Source of the DNA: Bacteroidales bacterium
GTDB lineage: Bacteria > Bacteroidota > Bacteroidia > Bacteroidales > CAIWKO01
NCBI GenBank assembly: GCA_018004645.1
Contig: JAGNBV010000024.1
Coordinates: 1 to 32,714 of the forward strand
Length of the DNA: 32,714 bases
Direction: 5' to 3'
Of this stretch, positions 7,704-16,983 are shown piece by piece (within the stretch, counting starts at the first letter, position 1; the number at the start of each line of letters is the position of its first letter). A model generated the notes under the pieces. It did no database searches and was not told where the DNA came from. It saw only the letters and a list, made by a program, of their open reading frames with translations. Position numbers and translations under genes: made by a program.

Positions 7704-8993
7704 ATGCGTTACAAACAAATCCCCTCTCAATTATTCATCCGCAACCGCCAAAAACTTGCCCGGAAGTTAAAGCCAAATTCGCTGGCTATTATTCTTTCGA
7801 GTGATGAATACCAAAGAAATGGCGACCAGTTTCATCCTTACCGCCAAAACTCCGACATGTTTTATCTGAGCGGTCTCGACCAGGAAAAGTGCATCTTGTG
7901 TCTTTTTCCTGATCATCCCAGGGAAGAAATGCGCGAACTTGTTTTCACGGTGCAGACCAACGACAAAATGGTTACCTGGTACGGCCACAAATACACCCTG
8001 GAACAGGCCCGCAATGTTTCTGGAGTTAGCAATGTAAAATGGCTTGACAGTTTTGAAGACATGCTGAAAGACCTCGTGCTGCGGGCCGAGAACATATACC
8101 TCAATGTTTATGAAAATGCCCGGTTTTCTGCTGATGTACCGTCCAACGACCTGCGTTTTTCAAGGCGGTTGAAAGAAGAATACCCTTTGCATAATTTTGA
8201 GCGCCTCCACCCTCTTATTACCGAATGCCGTCTTTGCAAAGAGCCCGAAGAAATTGACATGATACAGCAGGCCTGCGATATCACCGAAAAAGCTTTCAGA
8301 AGGATGCTCGACAGGCTGCGTCCGGGAATGATGGAATACGAAGCAGAAGCCGAGATAACCCATGAGTTTGTGCGTAACGGTGCGTCAGGCCACGCCTATG
8401 CTCCTATTGTCGCCTCGGGGATTAATGCCTGCGTGTTGCATTACATAAAAAATGATATAGAAATCAAAGACGGCGACCTGGTATTATTTGATATCGGCGC
8501 CGAATATGGCAATTACGCTGCTGACCTTTCGCGTACCATCCCTGCCAACGGCAAATTTACCAAACGTCAGAAAGATTGCTATAATGCGGTGTTGCGTGTG
8601 CAAAAACAGGCAAAAAACCTCATCGTCCCCGGCACCACCATCGAAAAAATCAACAAAGCTGTTACCTTGCTCCTGGAAGAAGAAATGATAAACCTCGGAC
8701 TGTTTTCACGCCAGGATGTGCAAAACCAGGATCCGGATAATCCACTGTATTTTAAATATTATATGCATGGCAATTCTCATTTTATCGGGCTGGATGTACA
8801 CGATGTGGGCACACGGCAAATAGAACTGAAACCCGGGATGGTCCTGAGCTGCGAACCCGGCATATATATCAAAGAAGAAGGGATAGGTATCCGCATCGAA
8901 AATGACATTCTGGTAAGCGAAAAAGGGCCTGTGGACCTGATGAAAAACATTCCTGTGGAAGCCGACGACATTGAAAGACTCATGATGAAGTAA
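7704..8993 (+). CDS. pepP: Xaa-Pro aminopeptidase (M24B), first of two paralogues
   Basis: The product is 429 residues, a cytosolic metallopeptidase that removes N-terminal residues preceding proline. The N-terminal half is an AMP_N-like domain (NRQKLARKLKPNSLAI, YRQNSDMFYLSGLD). The C-terminal half is the pita-bread fold with all five metal ligands in place: Asp263 and Asp274 (DIGAEYGNYAADLSRT), His359 (HFIGLDVHD), Glu384 (CEPGIYI) and Glu399 (RIENDILV). The ATG at 7704 follows an AT-rich leader. It diverges from sdhC. A second M24B gene follows after 91 bp. Confidence 0.93.
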   Translation: MRYKQIPSQLFIRNRQKLARKLKPNSLAIILSSDEYQRNGDQFHPYRQNSDMFYLSGLDQEKCILCLFPDHPREEMRELVFTVQTNDKMVTWYGHKYTLEQARNVSGVSNVKWLDSFEDMLKDLVLRAENIYLNVYENARFSADVPSNDLRFSRRLKEEYPLHNFERLHPLITECRLCKEPEEIDMIQQACDITEKAFRRMLDRLRPGMMEYEAEAEITHEFVRNGASGHAYAPIVASGINACVLHYIKNDIEIKDGDLVLFDIGAEYGNYAADLSRTIPANGKFTKRQKDCYNAVLRVQKQAKNLIVPGTTIEKINKAVTLLLEEEMINLGLFSRQDVQNQDPDNPLYFKYYMHGNSHFIGLDVHDVGTRQIELKPGMVLSCEPGIYIKEEGIGIRIENDILVSEKGPVDLMKNIPVEADDIERLMMK

Positions 8994-9084
8994 GCCGACA
9001 TGACAGCCCGGAGAAGTCCGAAAGTGGAATAATATCAACACATCAAAATTCAACTAATTATTTATCATTCTAAAACTTAAAAAT

Positions 9085-10485
9085 ATGTTTTCAGCCAGTG
9101 TTTATACCGAAAGGAGAAAAGAATTAAAGAACCTGTTCAAAAACGGACTGCTCCTATTTACAGGCAATACCGAATTGCCGATGAACTACCCTCAAAACGC
9201 CTATCATTTCAGGCAGGATAGTACGTTTTTGTACTTTTTTGGCCTGGACGAGCCCGGAATGGCCGCTATCATTGATATTGACAACGGCAAGGAAATAATT
9301 TTCGGCGATGATGTAGATATAGAGGACATAATTTGGACAGGGCCGCTGCCTCTGCTGACCGAAAAAGTAAAACAAGTTGGCATAACCGATTCCGCACCTT
9401 TTGCAGCATACGCAAAATATATCCTGGAAGCAAAAAAACAAAACCGCTGTCTGCATTTTCTGCCACCCTACAACCCTAACACAAAAATTTTTCTGGCCCA
9501 GTTGCTGGACATACCAACGGAAAAACTAAAGGAAAATGCCTCCATGGAACTGATTCAGGCCGTAATAAAACTACGGTGTATGAAAGGCCCTGAAGAGATA
9601 GGCACCATTGAAAAAGGCATGGAAACCGCTTACGAGATGTTTACCAAAGCCATAAAAATGGTAAAACCTGGCATTTACGAATACGAAGTAGCCGGAAAAA
9701 TGGAGGGCATTGCACGCGCCAACAATGGGGCTTTATCATTCCCAACCATATTGTCGGTCAGGGGTGAGATATTGCATGGACATGATCACAGCAATCACAT
9801 GAAGGAGGGGGACCTGCTGCTGATAGATGCCGGCTTTGAAACACCTGATCACTACGCCACCGATCACACCCGCACGGTGCCTGTCAGCGGCTCATTCACG
9901 CAAAAACAAAAAGAAATCTACCAGATAGTGCTGGATTCACAACTGGCAGCCATTGCGGCTATCAAGCCCGGAGTGAAATACCAGGAGGTTCATTTGCTTG
10001 CCTGTAAAGTCATTGCAGACGGCCTGAAAAAACTCGGTTTGATGAAGGGCGATACCGACGAAGCGGTAAGACAGGGTGCACATGCTTTTTTCCTGTCTCA
10101 TGGCCTGGGACACATGATGGGTCTGGATGTGCACGATATGGAAGACATCGGACAGATTTACGTAGGTTACGACGAAGAAGTGCGCCCAATAGACCAGTTT
10201 GGCACGGCCTACCTGCGTTTCGGAAGACGGCTGCAGCCAGGCTTTGTAGTGACAGTGGAACCGGGAATATATTTCATCCCCGAACTGTTTAAACTTTGGA
10301 AGTCAGAGAATAAGTTCACCGAATTCATCAATTACGATAAAGTAGAAGAATACCTTGGCTTTGGCGGCATACGCATCGAAGACGATGTGCTGGTAACAGA
10401 AACGGGAAATATAGTTCTCGGCAAACCCATACCAAAAGAAATTAACGATATCGAAGATTTGATGAAAAACAACGGCCTGGCCTAA
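9085..10485 (+). CDS. Aminopeptidase P family protein (M24B), second paralogue
   Basis: The product is 466 residues with the same two-domain layout as its upstream neighbour: an AMP_N-like region (MNYPQNAYHFRQDSTFLYFFGLDE) and a C-terminal M24 fold. Ligand segments are present: DAGFETPDHYATDHTRTVPV (the two Asp are 12 residues apart rather than the usual 11), HGLGHMMGLDVHDME, VEPGIYF and RIEDDVLV. It carries an extra stretch of about 30 residues before the last ligand (FKLWKSENKFTEFINYDKVE), seen in a Bacteroidota subgroup. Substrate preference may differ from the first copy (inference). Its stop overlaps that of the convergent chorismate mutase gene by a few bases. Confidence 0.92.
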   Translation: MFSASVYTERRKELKNLFKNGLLLFTGNTELPMNYPQNAYHFRQDSTFLYFFGLDEPGMAAIIDIDNGKEIIFGDDVDIEDIIWTGPLPLLTEKVKQVGITDSAPFAAYAKYILEAKKQNRCLHFLPPYNPNTKIFLAQLLDIPTEKLKENASMELIQAVIKLRCMKGPEEIGTIEKGMETAYEMFTKAIKMVKPGIYEYEVAGKMEGIARANNGALSFPTILSVRGEILHGHDHSNHMKEGDLLLIDAGFETPDHYATDHTRTVPVSGSFTQKQKEIYQIVLDSQLAAIAAIKPGVKYQEVHLLACKVIADGLKKLGLMKGDTDEAVRQGAHAFFLSHGLGHMMGLDVHDMEDIGQIYVGYDEEVRPIDQFGTAYLRFGRRLQPGFVVTVEPGIYFIPELFKLWKSENKFTEFINYDKVEEYLGFGGIRIEDDVLVTETGNIVLGKPIPKEINDIEDLMKNNGLA

Positions 10486-11330
10486 TTTTCATCATCAAGC
10501 ATCGTTTTCAAATTATTGAGGTGAATTTCTGTGAAAATCTTTTCAACAAGTTGTTCATCCAGTCCTGCTTCTTTAGCGTTTTTCTTTCTCGATGAAAGGA
10601 TTTCATGCCAGCGTTCTGCTTGAAAATATGGTAAGTTATTTTGCCTTTTGTATTTGCCCATTTCACGGACGATCTGCATCCGCTTAACTAAAGTATCAAT
10701 CATAATTTTGTCGAGGGCATTAATACGGATACGCCATTGATTAATCAGTTCAGGTTCTGGGGCAGTGTTATTTATTGGAGTATTGCAAACCTCATGAATT
10801 ATTTCTTTTATATACAAGAAATTTTTTTGAGAATATGGCACAATATAATTCCTGATACCCAAATTTTGTAAAAGAAGAAAAAAATCAGCAGAATAAACAC
10901 CTGGGGTGAAATCAATGATTTCGACAGCAACCTCCTTATTCGGGAAAAAACCATTGTAAATAAAGTATTCGGAAAGTTGATTTAATAAATGGTTATTTAC
11001 ATCTGTGTGTTTTTTATAATTCTTAATTGGGAAGCAGGCCATTGCGGACTTTTTATTAATCTCATGCTGTTTGTTCAATGGATAAATTGTTGCTGAACAT
11101 ATGATGGGATCAGCAGGGGTTATTTTTATTTTTTTTGACAAATAAATCGCTAAAGGATTTCTGGATCCTTTACGAATCAGTTCTCTGATTTCAGCATTTA
11201 TTTCATCGATATCTTTATTTTTATAAAGAATTGCCAGTCCGCTATATGTATAAAAATTCATTGGGAACGCTTCTGATTTTTCAATTACAGAATTTTTAAC
11301 AAGAAACCAAAAAAACGGCGAATTCTTCAT
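10482..11330 (-). CDS. Chorismate mutase (type II, AroQ-like) fused to an unrecognised N-terminal region
   Basis: The product is about 282 residues from the ATG at 11330. A TTG at 11366 would add 12, and an internal ATG at 11261 is also possible. The last 90 or so residues are an all-helical chorismate mutase domain (INQWRIRINALDKIMIDTLVKR, GKYKRQNNLPYFQAERWHEI). It resembles the C-terminal domain of the Bacteroidota DAHP synthase-chorismate mutase fusion and would convert chorismate to prephenate. By remembered alignment, the active-site Arg and Lys residues are present. The helix normally ending Ser-x-x-x-Gln reads NNLKTM, so the last catalytic Gln position holds Met. The first 190 residues are not DAHP synthase and I cannot place them. 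The segment is clearly more AT-rich than its neighbours, suggesting transfer or relaxed selection. No other aromatic-pathway gene is nearby. Confidence 0.65.
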   Translation of the reverse strand: MKNSPFFWFLVKNSVIEKSEAFPMNFYTYSGLAILYKNKDIDEINAEIRELIRKGSRNPLAIYLSKKIKITPADPIICSATIYPLNKQHEINKKSAMACFPIKNYKKHTDVNNHLLNQLSEYFIYNGFFPNKEVAVEIIDFTPGVYSADFFLLLQNLGIRNYIVPYSQKNFLYIKEIIHEVCNTPINNTAPEPELINQWRIRINALDKIMIDTLVKRMQIVREMGKYKRQNNLPYFQAERWHEILSSRKKNAKEAGLDEQLVEKIFTEIHLNNLKTMLDDEN

Positions 11331-11711
11331 AATTCTATGCAATATACTATTTCTTAACTGATGCAAAATAACAATTTTTTACTGGATAATAATCAGAATA
11401 TGATTATATAGAAAAACCAGTAAGTACTTTCAGGTTTTTTATGCAAAAGTTTAAATACTACAATAACAAATCAACGAAGAGACCAACCATTTTATGGAAT
11501 TAAAAAATGTAAAATTTCCATGTAGGCCTGTCTGCCGAAGACTCATATTTTCCCCGACACTCAATGCGGGGCAGGCAGTTTCAGCACACAACATTTCACA
11601 CGCTTCATTGAGTTCATAATACTCCTATTGGAAAATCTGGGTTTTATATGATATTTTGGAAAAAATCTAAAGAATTAAAATTGAACAGGGTCCGTAAATA
11701 TTAATAAGGTG
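11331..11711. other. Non-coding, AT-rich spacer with interleaved inverted repeats
   Basis: No convincing gene is visible. Within it CTGTCTGCC (11528-11536) can pair with GGCAGGCAG (11570-11578) with one G-T pair. ACTCAATG (11559-11566) can pair perfectly with CATTGAGT (11606-11613). The two pairings interleave. The spacer lies downstream of the collagen-like gene and upstream of the chorismate mutase gene, both on the minus strand. It may hold a terminator or leader, but no T-tract follows either stem. Confidence 0.4.
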
Positions 11712-13853
11712 CTATTCAAGATTCCTAATCCGCTTTTCCAAATCTTCATTTTTTTTCTTAAGCTCCTCAATAATCCCTTGCTGTGCTTTGACCGCTTCAA
11801 TCAATACAGGAATAAGTTCGCTATAGTTAACGGTCTTTATTCTCATAGATTCGACAGGCTTTGTATTGCCTTTGGTGCAATTAGTGGTAAAGATACTTTT
11901 TTCAGCCACCATATCGGGAAAGACCTCTTCCAATTCCTGAGCCACCACGCCGTATTTGTGTCTTTTATCAAAAGAATAACCAGGAAACTCATCCACCCGC
12001 ATATCATATTCTATACCCCTGATACTCAATAGTTTATTTATCGGGTCGGCAATAGTTTTGATATTCTTTTTAATTTTTTTGTCGGAAGGATAATAGGAGC
12101 CGCTGGTAAATACATCTCCGTCAAAATACCCGGCCCATCCAAGATAGGAAGTTTCCATACCATGCACACCCCTACCTTCATTAAACAGGGTATTACCTCT
12201 GACACCTGCACCGGCCGACTGGTCGCCGTTATATTCACCCACAATGCAAGAGATGGCGCTGGTTCCTGTTCCGTTCGCATAACCATAAATAGCTCCAGAT
12301 GCGGAAGAGATGCCGGTATAGCCGTTTATGGCCCATGGGAAACTGGCAGTGGCCACTGATGAAAACAAATCCCTGGTCAATGGTGTTCCTGTGGCACCCC
12401 AGGTAAATTCTCCTTTGGGCGAAATTCTGCCACGTAATACATTTGTGGTATAAATATCTATAGGTACCGAATCGGTAGTGCCAAGTTTATTTGTTGCAGT
12501 ATTCAGTCCGGAATTTAAAGTGGTAAGCCACGCTCCCTTTAACGAATTTATTTGTCCCGAACAACCTGTAACAAAAGATGTTCCGTTGGCATTGAAATCA
12601 TGGGCAGTAACATTGCATACAGGACCTGTTGCTCCTGTTGCTCCTGACGGTCCAGTGGTACCAGGCAGCCCCTGAATTCCTGTAGGGCCGGTAGTTCCTT
12701 GCATTCCCTGAGCACCTGCCGGACCTGTAGCCCCCGTTATACCTTGCGGTCCCTGGACGCCGGTCGATCCCTGTAATCCCTGAGGACCGGTTGCTCCTGC
12801 CGAACCTGCAGGACCCGTAGCACCTGCTATTCCCTGCAGTCCCTGAGTGCCTGTCGGCCCCTGTAATCCCTGAGGACCCGTTGCTCCTGCTGAACCTGCA
12901 GGGCCCGTAGCACCTGCTGTTCCCTGCGGCCCCTGAGTGCCTGTCGGCCCCGGCAATCCCTGAGGACCGGTTGCACCTGCCGAACCTGCAGGACCCGTAG
13001 CCCCTGCTATTCCCTGCAGTCCCTGGGTGCCCGTTGGCCCCTGTAATCCCTGAGGGCCTGTTGCTCCTGCTGTACCTTGAGGCCCCTGGGCGCCCGTTGG
13101 TCCTGGTAATCCCTGAGGACCGGTTGCACCTGCTGAACCGGCAGGGCCCGTAGTTCCTGCTATTCCTTGCGGACCCTGAGCGCCTGTTGGCCCCGGTAAT
13201 CCCTGAGGGCCGGTTGCACCTACTAAACCTGCAGGGCCGGTAGTTCCTGCTATTCCTTGCGGTCCCTGAGCGCCCGTCGGCCCTGGTAATCCCTGAGGAC
13301 CGGTAGCACCTGCCGAACCTGCAGGGCCCGTAACTCCTGCTATTCCTTGCGGACCCTGAGCACCCGTTGGCCCTGGCAATCCCTGAGGACCGGTAGCACC
13401 TGCCGAACCTGCAGGCCCTGTAGCTCCTGCAATACCCTGGACACCCTGTGGACCTGTGGGGCCAGCAGGACCAGGAGTCCCCTGAATGCCCTGGGCACCC
13501 TGGGGGCCAGTAAGACCTTGCGGACCCATCGGGCCTGTAGCCCCGGTTACACCGATAATTCCTTGCCCAGCGCACAAAGACAACCAGGTAGTGGTCTGAT
13601 CAAAGTAAAATACACATTTCTCATCGGTGTCGTAAACCAGTAAGCCATTAGCAGGATTAGGAATTGACAGGCGCTGAAAAGTGGTCAGACGCGGTATCAG
13701 TACGCCCTTGTCACTGGCATCCACGTCGAGCGCTGCACTTGGATGAGGCAGAGCGCCAGTGGCATTGATGCCTACATTGTTTTGAGCAAAAACCGTGTTC
13801 GCTAAAAGTACCATAAAAATTGGCCATAAGATCAAACGCATATAGGTTTTCAT
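11712..13853 (-). CDS. Exported collagen-like protein with C-terminal S74 (endosialidase chaperone) domain
   Basis: The product is 713 residues. It has a signal peptide (cleavage likely after VFAQ, residue 24). A head segment ([26 protein letters not shown]) is of a type common on Bacteroidota surface fibres. Then come about 105 uninterrupted Gly-X-Y triplets (residues about 98-412), and a domain ending in [14 protein letters not shown] and [16 protein letters not shown]. The last part matches the peptidase S74 intramolecular chaperone, which trimerises fibres and usually cuts itself off at a Ser-Asp using a Ser/Lys pair. The final helix ([20 protein letters not shown] onward) looks like a coiled coil. 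The triplets are rich in Ala, Thr, Pro and Gln with almost no charge. A trimeric surface fibre is the likely product. It follows the T9SS type B gene by 11 bp, suggesting one transcript. Confidence 0.88.
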   Translation of the reverse strand: MKTYMRLILWPIFMVLLANTVFAQNNVGINATGALPHPSAALDVDASDKGVLIPRLTTFQRLSIPNPANGLLVYDTDEKCVFYFDQTTTWLSLCAGQGIIGVTGATGPMGPQGLTGPQGAQGIQGTPGPAGPTGPQGVQGIAGATGPAGSAGATGPQGLPGPTGAQGPQGIAGVTGPAGSAGATGPQGLPGPTGAQGPQGIAGTTGPAGLVGATGPQGLPGPTGAQGPQGIAGTTGPAGSAGATGPQGLPGPTGAQGPQGTAGATGPQGLQGPTGTQGLQGIAGATGPAGSAGATGPQGLPGPTGTQGPQGTAGATGPAGSAGATGPQGLQGPTGTQGLQGIAGATGPAGSAGATGPQGLQGSTGVQGPQGITGATGPAGAQGMQGTTGPTGIQGLPGTTGPSGATGATGPVCNVTAHDFNANGTSFVTGCSGQINSLKGAWLTTLNSGLNTATNKLGTTDSVPIDIYTTNVLRGRISPKGEFTWGATGTPLTRDLFSSVATASFPWAINGYTGISSASGAIYGYANGTGTSAISCIVGEYNGDQSAGAGVRGNTLFNEGRGVHGMETSYLGWAGYFDGDVFTSGSYYPSDKKIKKNIKTIADPINKLLSIRGIEYDMRVDEFPGYSFDKRHKYGVVAQELEEVFPDMVAEKSIFTTNCTKGNTKPVESMRIKTVNYSELIPVLIEAVKAQQGIIEELKKKNEDLEKRIRNLE
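12691..13474 (-). repeat. 90-bp tandem repeat array inside the collagen-like gene
   Basis: The same anchor (TGAGG after a CCC) recurs at 12781, 12871, 12961, 13051, 13114, 13204, 13294 and 13384. Spacing is 90 bp except for one 63-bp step. Each 90-bp unit encodes ten Gly-X-Y triplets, e.g. [19 protein letters not shown] then [11 protein letters not shown]. The 63-bp unit lacks 27 bp (nine residues, three triplets), so the triplet register is kept. Confidence 0.9.
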
Positions 13854-13864
13854 TATATTATTTT

Positions 13865-15166
13865 TTATATCAATGCAACTATTCCTTTATAATTATATTC
13901 TTTCCCGTCAAAATCCTTTACAAAAAACACCCAGGTATAAATTCCCTGCGGGCACAATTTTTTGCTCAATCTATGCTTTCCATCCCAAGGGCTGTCCAAA
14001 GTATTCATTTCATAAATCAAGCCTCCCCATCTGTCGTAAATGTACATCTTTATTTCAAGTTTATCCAGGTTTTGACCTATCGGAGAAAAAAAGTCATTGG
14101 TGCCATCGCTATTAGGAGTGAAAGCATTAGGAAAGAATATCTCCCAGTTCCGGGAATCACTCACCAAGCACCAGGAACCAAAGAAATTTTCGGGCGAAAC
14201 ACTTCCAACATAACACTTATTTGCATCAGCATCTGTTGTTCCGGCAGGATCCATATCGTCCCAGCTGAATATATCCGGATTATAACGGATAGCTTTCATT
14301 TCCATCTCCTTCAAGCCGCTATTGCACTCCGGATTGATGTCCTGCTCGCGGTACTGCAACACCAAATCAACCTCTGGTTTATCAGAATAAAAAGGCTCTG
14401 CCAACCAGTAACGGTCGGCAACAAATTCATGTCCGCGGTCGAGCTGATCGACTGCCGCAGGCAAAGGAACATTCTGGCAAACGACAGGATAAGTTGCAAA
14501 ACTGATGGAGCCTCCTGCAGGCGAACCTGGGCTTGTGGTAGTCAATACAACTGACACATCGGCCATGCTATCGAAACCGCTGCCGAAAGGCAGTTTATAA
14601 GAGCCGGTTTCCTGACCGATATACCATTCCACCTCTCCCAGTCCTTCGAGGCTGTTAGTTTCACTTTGTATGTATTTGCTGATATGAGTTAACGCAGCAG
14701 GGTTTGAGCTCAGGAGTTTGATTTTGCGGGAGTTCAGATCAAGGATAGCATCTACAAACAAGGTATCGTTCACTTTACAACCAGTGATATCCAGAGTTTT
14801 TTTTGCATTTTTCAGAACCAGGTTTTCAAACAGCGTGGAATGCGTACCCGAAACATACTGATTGACAGAACCATCCATAATCACCTTTCCCACAGGGCCG
14901 GAACCAGCAGAAACCATCACTTCGTTGTTGGCTTTGTTAATCCAGTTACGTTTTACAATGACCGTTCCATCAAGGTCCAATTTTCCGTCAGAAACACCAT
15001 CGTTGAGGTTGAAGAAACTTCCACAGATCACCACATGAGCACCATCTGAAACCACAATGCCTGCACCGTTATTCACTACATGTTGCGCCTGACTTTCCAC
15101 ATAAAGAAAAAACTGCAGTAAAAAAACTCCAAACACATGTAATGTCAATTGCTTGCAATATTTCAT
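13865..15166 (-). CDS. T9SS-exported protein with type B (gliding-motility-associated) C-terminal domain
   Basis: The product is 433 residues. A signal peptide ends near VESQAQ. The central 300 residues are beta-rich, with repeated short blocks ([33 protein letters not shown]), and carry no catalytic motif I recognise. The C-terminus ([49 protein letters not shown]) is the CHU_C/type B sorting domain recognised by the type IX secretion system, so the protein is exported and held at the surface or released. It is the upstream partner of the collagen-like gene (11-bp gap), and a joint surface structure is plausible. Confidence 0.85.
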   Translation of the reverse strand: MKYCKQLTLHVFGVFLLQFFLYVESQAQHVVNNGAGIVVSDGAHVVICGSFFNLNDGVSDGKLDLDGTVIVKRNWINKANNEVMVSAGSGPVGKVIMDGSVNQYVSGTHSTLFENLVLKNAKKTLDITGCKVNDTLFVDAILDLNSRKIKLLSSNPAALTHISKYIQSETNSLEGLGEVEWYIGQETGSYKLPFGSGFDSMADVSVVLTTTSPGSPAGGSISFATYPVVCQNVPLPAAVDQLDRGHEFVADRYWLAEPFYSDKPEVDLVLQYREQDINPECNSGLKEMEMKAIRYNPDIFSWDDMDPAGTTDADANKCYVGSVSPENFFGSWCLVSDSRNWEIFFPNAFTPNSDGTNDFFSPIGQNLDKLEIKMYIYDRWGGLIYEMNTLDSPWDGKHRLSKKLCPQGIYTWVFFVKDFDGKEYNYKGIVALI

Positions 15167-15271
15167 CTTCAGAAAAAAGTTGACATTTAGTTCATTTACA
15201 TAATTCGAGAAAAGACTTTCGTTTTTGATGAAATTACTATAAATAAATCCAAAAAAAACAGTTCTTATAAT

Positions 15272-15928
15272 TTACAGGCAGCAACTTTTTAATTCGTTAA
15301 TAGCCTCCTTAATATCGGCTGCACCAAAAACAGCGTTACCCGCTACAATGATGTCAGCGCCAGCCTCAATCAACTGTTTTATATTATTAGAATTTACCCC
15401 ACCATCTACTTCGATGGACGCAAATGCATTTTTTTCTGTTATCAGGGCTTTGGTCTTGCGTATTTTTTGCAGGGAACTGGCTATAAACTTTTGCCCGCCA
15501 TACCCAGGATTTACCGACATCACGAGCACCAGATCCGTTTCGGGAATTATTTCGTCGAGCATCGACACAGGGGTATGCGGATTTAGGGCAATGCCAACTT
15601 TAATACCCAATGATCTGATAGCTTGGACGGTCCTGTTCAGGTGCGGACAGGCTTCGAGATGTACGGTAAGGTATTCGGGTTTGTATCCTGCAAAACGTTC
15701 GAGGTATTTGTCTGCATCAGCAATCATCAGGTGAATGTCCAGGGGTTTGCGGACATATTTAACCAGCGAGTCCAAAATGGTAAATCCGAAAGAAATATTG
15801 GGGACAAACACGCCATCCATTACGTCCACATGGATAAGGTCGGCGTTGCTTTCGTTGATGATACCAATCTGTTCCTTAAGTATGCCAAAATCAGCAGATA
15901 GAATAGAGGGGGAGAGTTTACAGGCCAT
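15272..15928 (-). CDS. rpe: Ribulose-phosphate 3-epimerase
   Basis: The product is 218 residues, the normal length of this TIM-barrel enzyme, which interconverts ribulose 5-phosphate and xylulose 5-phosphate in the pentose phosphate pathway. Diagnostic segments are present: LSPSILSADF at the N-terminus, HVDVMDGVFVPNISFG (metal and acid/base residues), HLMI, VNPGYGGQKF (phosphate loop) and VDGGVNSNNI (second catalytic Asp). It lies 43 bp downstream of the sigma factor gene on the same strand, an arrangement I recall from other Bacteroidota, and may share its transcript. Confidence 0.95.
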   Translation of the reverse strand: MACKLSPSILSADFGILKEQIGIINESNADLIHVDVMDGVFVPNISFGFTILDSLVKYVRKPLDIHLMIADADKYLERFAGYKPEYLTVHLEACPHLNRTVQAIRSLGIKVGIALNPHTPVSMLDEIIPETDLVLVMSVNPGYGGQKFIASSLQKIRKTKALITEKNAFASIEVDGGVNSNNIKQLIEAGADIIVAGNAVFGAADIKEAINELKSCCL

Positions 15929-15971
15929 TAGTCAAATTTTTGTTCAGACAAATATACAAACTAAAGCCTGA

Positions 15972-16835
15972 TTAACCCAGATAAGATTTTAAATTTTTGC
16001 TACGAGAAGTGATTTTCAGTTTACGAATTGATTTTTCCCTGATTTGGCGGACACGTTCCGGCGTCAGGTCAAATTTCCGGGCTATCTCGTCAAGTGTGAG
16101 CGGAAGGTTTCCTTTCAGCCCGAAAGAGTACCGGAGAATTTCTGCTTCCCGTAAAGTAAGGGTAGAAAAAGCCCTTTCAATTTCAATACGTAACGAATCC
16201 AGTATCAATCCTGTATCGGGACCAAACAGTTCATCGGTTTTGAGGGTGTCCATCATGGTGGTATCTTCATCGGGGACGATAGGGACATCCATGGATATGT
16301 GTTTGCCGCTGTTACGTAACGAGTCTTTTATTTCTGTTTCGGACACATTGAGAATTTCTGCAATCTCGTCGGAGTTAGGTTCGCGCTGATTGGCCTGTTC
16401 AAAAAGGGTGTAAGCTTTGTTGATGCGGTTTAAGGTACCTATTTTGTTTAATGGCAAACGAACAATTCTAGATTGTTCGCCGATGGCCTGCAGAATGGAT
16501 TGCCGTATCCACCACACCGCATATGAGATAAACTTAAACCCTTTGGTTTCGTCAAATCGTTGTGCGGCTTTTATCAGGCCTACATTCCCTTCGTTGATGA
16601 GATCGGGGAGGCTGAGGCCCTGGTTTTGGTATTGCTTGGCCACAGATACTACAAAGCGCAGATTTGCCCTTGTCAGCTTATGCAGGGCTGCCTGGTCGCC
16701 TTGCTTAATGCGTTGAGCCAATATCACTTCCTCTTCAGGGGATATGAGTTCCACTTTACTAATTTCCTGCAAATATTTGTCTAAGGAAGCCGTTTCGCGG
16801 TTGGTAACCTGTTTAACTATCTTTAGCTGTCTCAT
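15972..16835 (-). CDS. rpoD: Primary RNA polymerase sigma factor (sigma-70 family, Bacteroidota type)
   Basis: The product is 287 residues, the compact form of the housekeeping sigma factor found in Bacteroidota, lacking region 1.1. Region 1.2 is seen as SLDKYLQEISKVELISPEEE. Region 2 runs from ANLRFVVSVAKQYQNQGLSL through KFISYAVWWIRQSILQA (promoter melting and -7 recognition). Region 3 includes NKAYTLFEQANQREPNSDEI. Region 4 ends in the helix-turn-helix LDEIARKFDLTPERVRQIRE. This factor is expected to read the TTTG/TAnnTTTG promoters reported here. It lies downstream of pnp with a 148-bp gap. Confidence 0.95.
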   Translation of the reverse strand: MRQLKIVKQVTNRETASLDKYLQEISKVELISPEEEVILAQRIKQGDQAALHKLTRANLRFVVSVAKQYQNQGLSLPDLINEGNVGLIKAAQRFDETKGFKFISYAVWWIRQSILQAIGEQSRIVRLPLNKIGTLNRINKAYTLFEQANQREPNSDEIAEILNVSETEIKDSLRNSGKHISMDVPIVPDEDTTMMDTLKTDELFGPDTGLILDSLRIEIERAFSTLTLREAEILRYSFGLKGNLPLTLDEIARKFDLTPERVRQIREKSIRKLKITSRSKNLKSYLG

Positions 16836-16983
16836 AAAATTTATCTTTAAATAAATTTATCGCCAAATCCTTAGTGATAATCAACGTATGCAAATAAAAC
16901 TGCACCAATCGTTTACCTCTATCTTATTAAAGACAGCTGTGTATAAAAAAAGGTTGCCTGAAAATGAAGAAAAGTTTTCCTGC

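Noticed and set aside
12691..13474. Regularly spaced repeats that might suggest a CRISPR array
   Set aside because: The 90-bp units are contiguous, with no unique spacers, and are in frame with a collagen-like protein.
12598..13575. A 325-codon open frame on the minus strand rich in Arg, Ser and Gly
   Set aside because: It is a shifted reading of the Gly-X-Y repeat DNA of the collagen-like gene. Periodic GC-rich repeats keep alternative frames open, and the composition is unlike any real protein.
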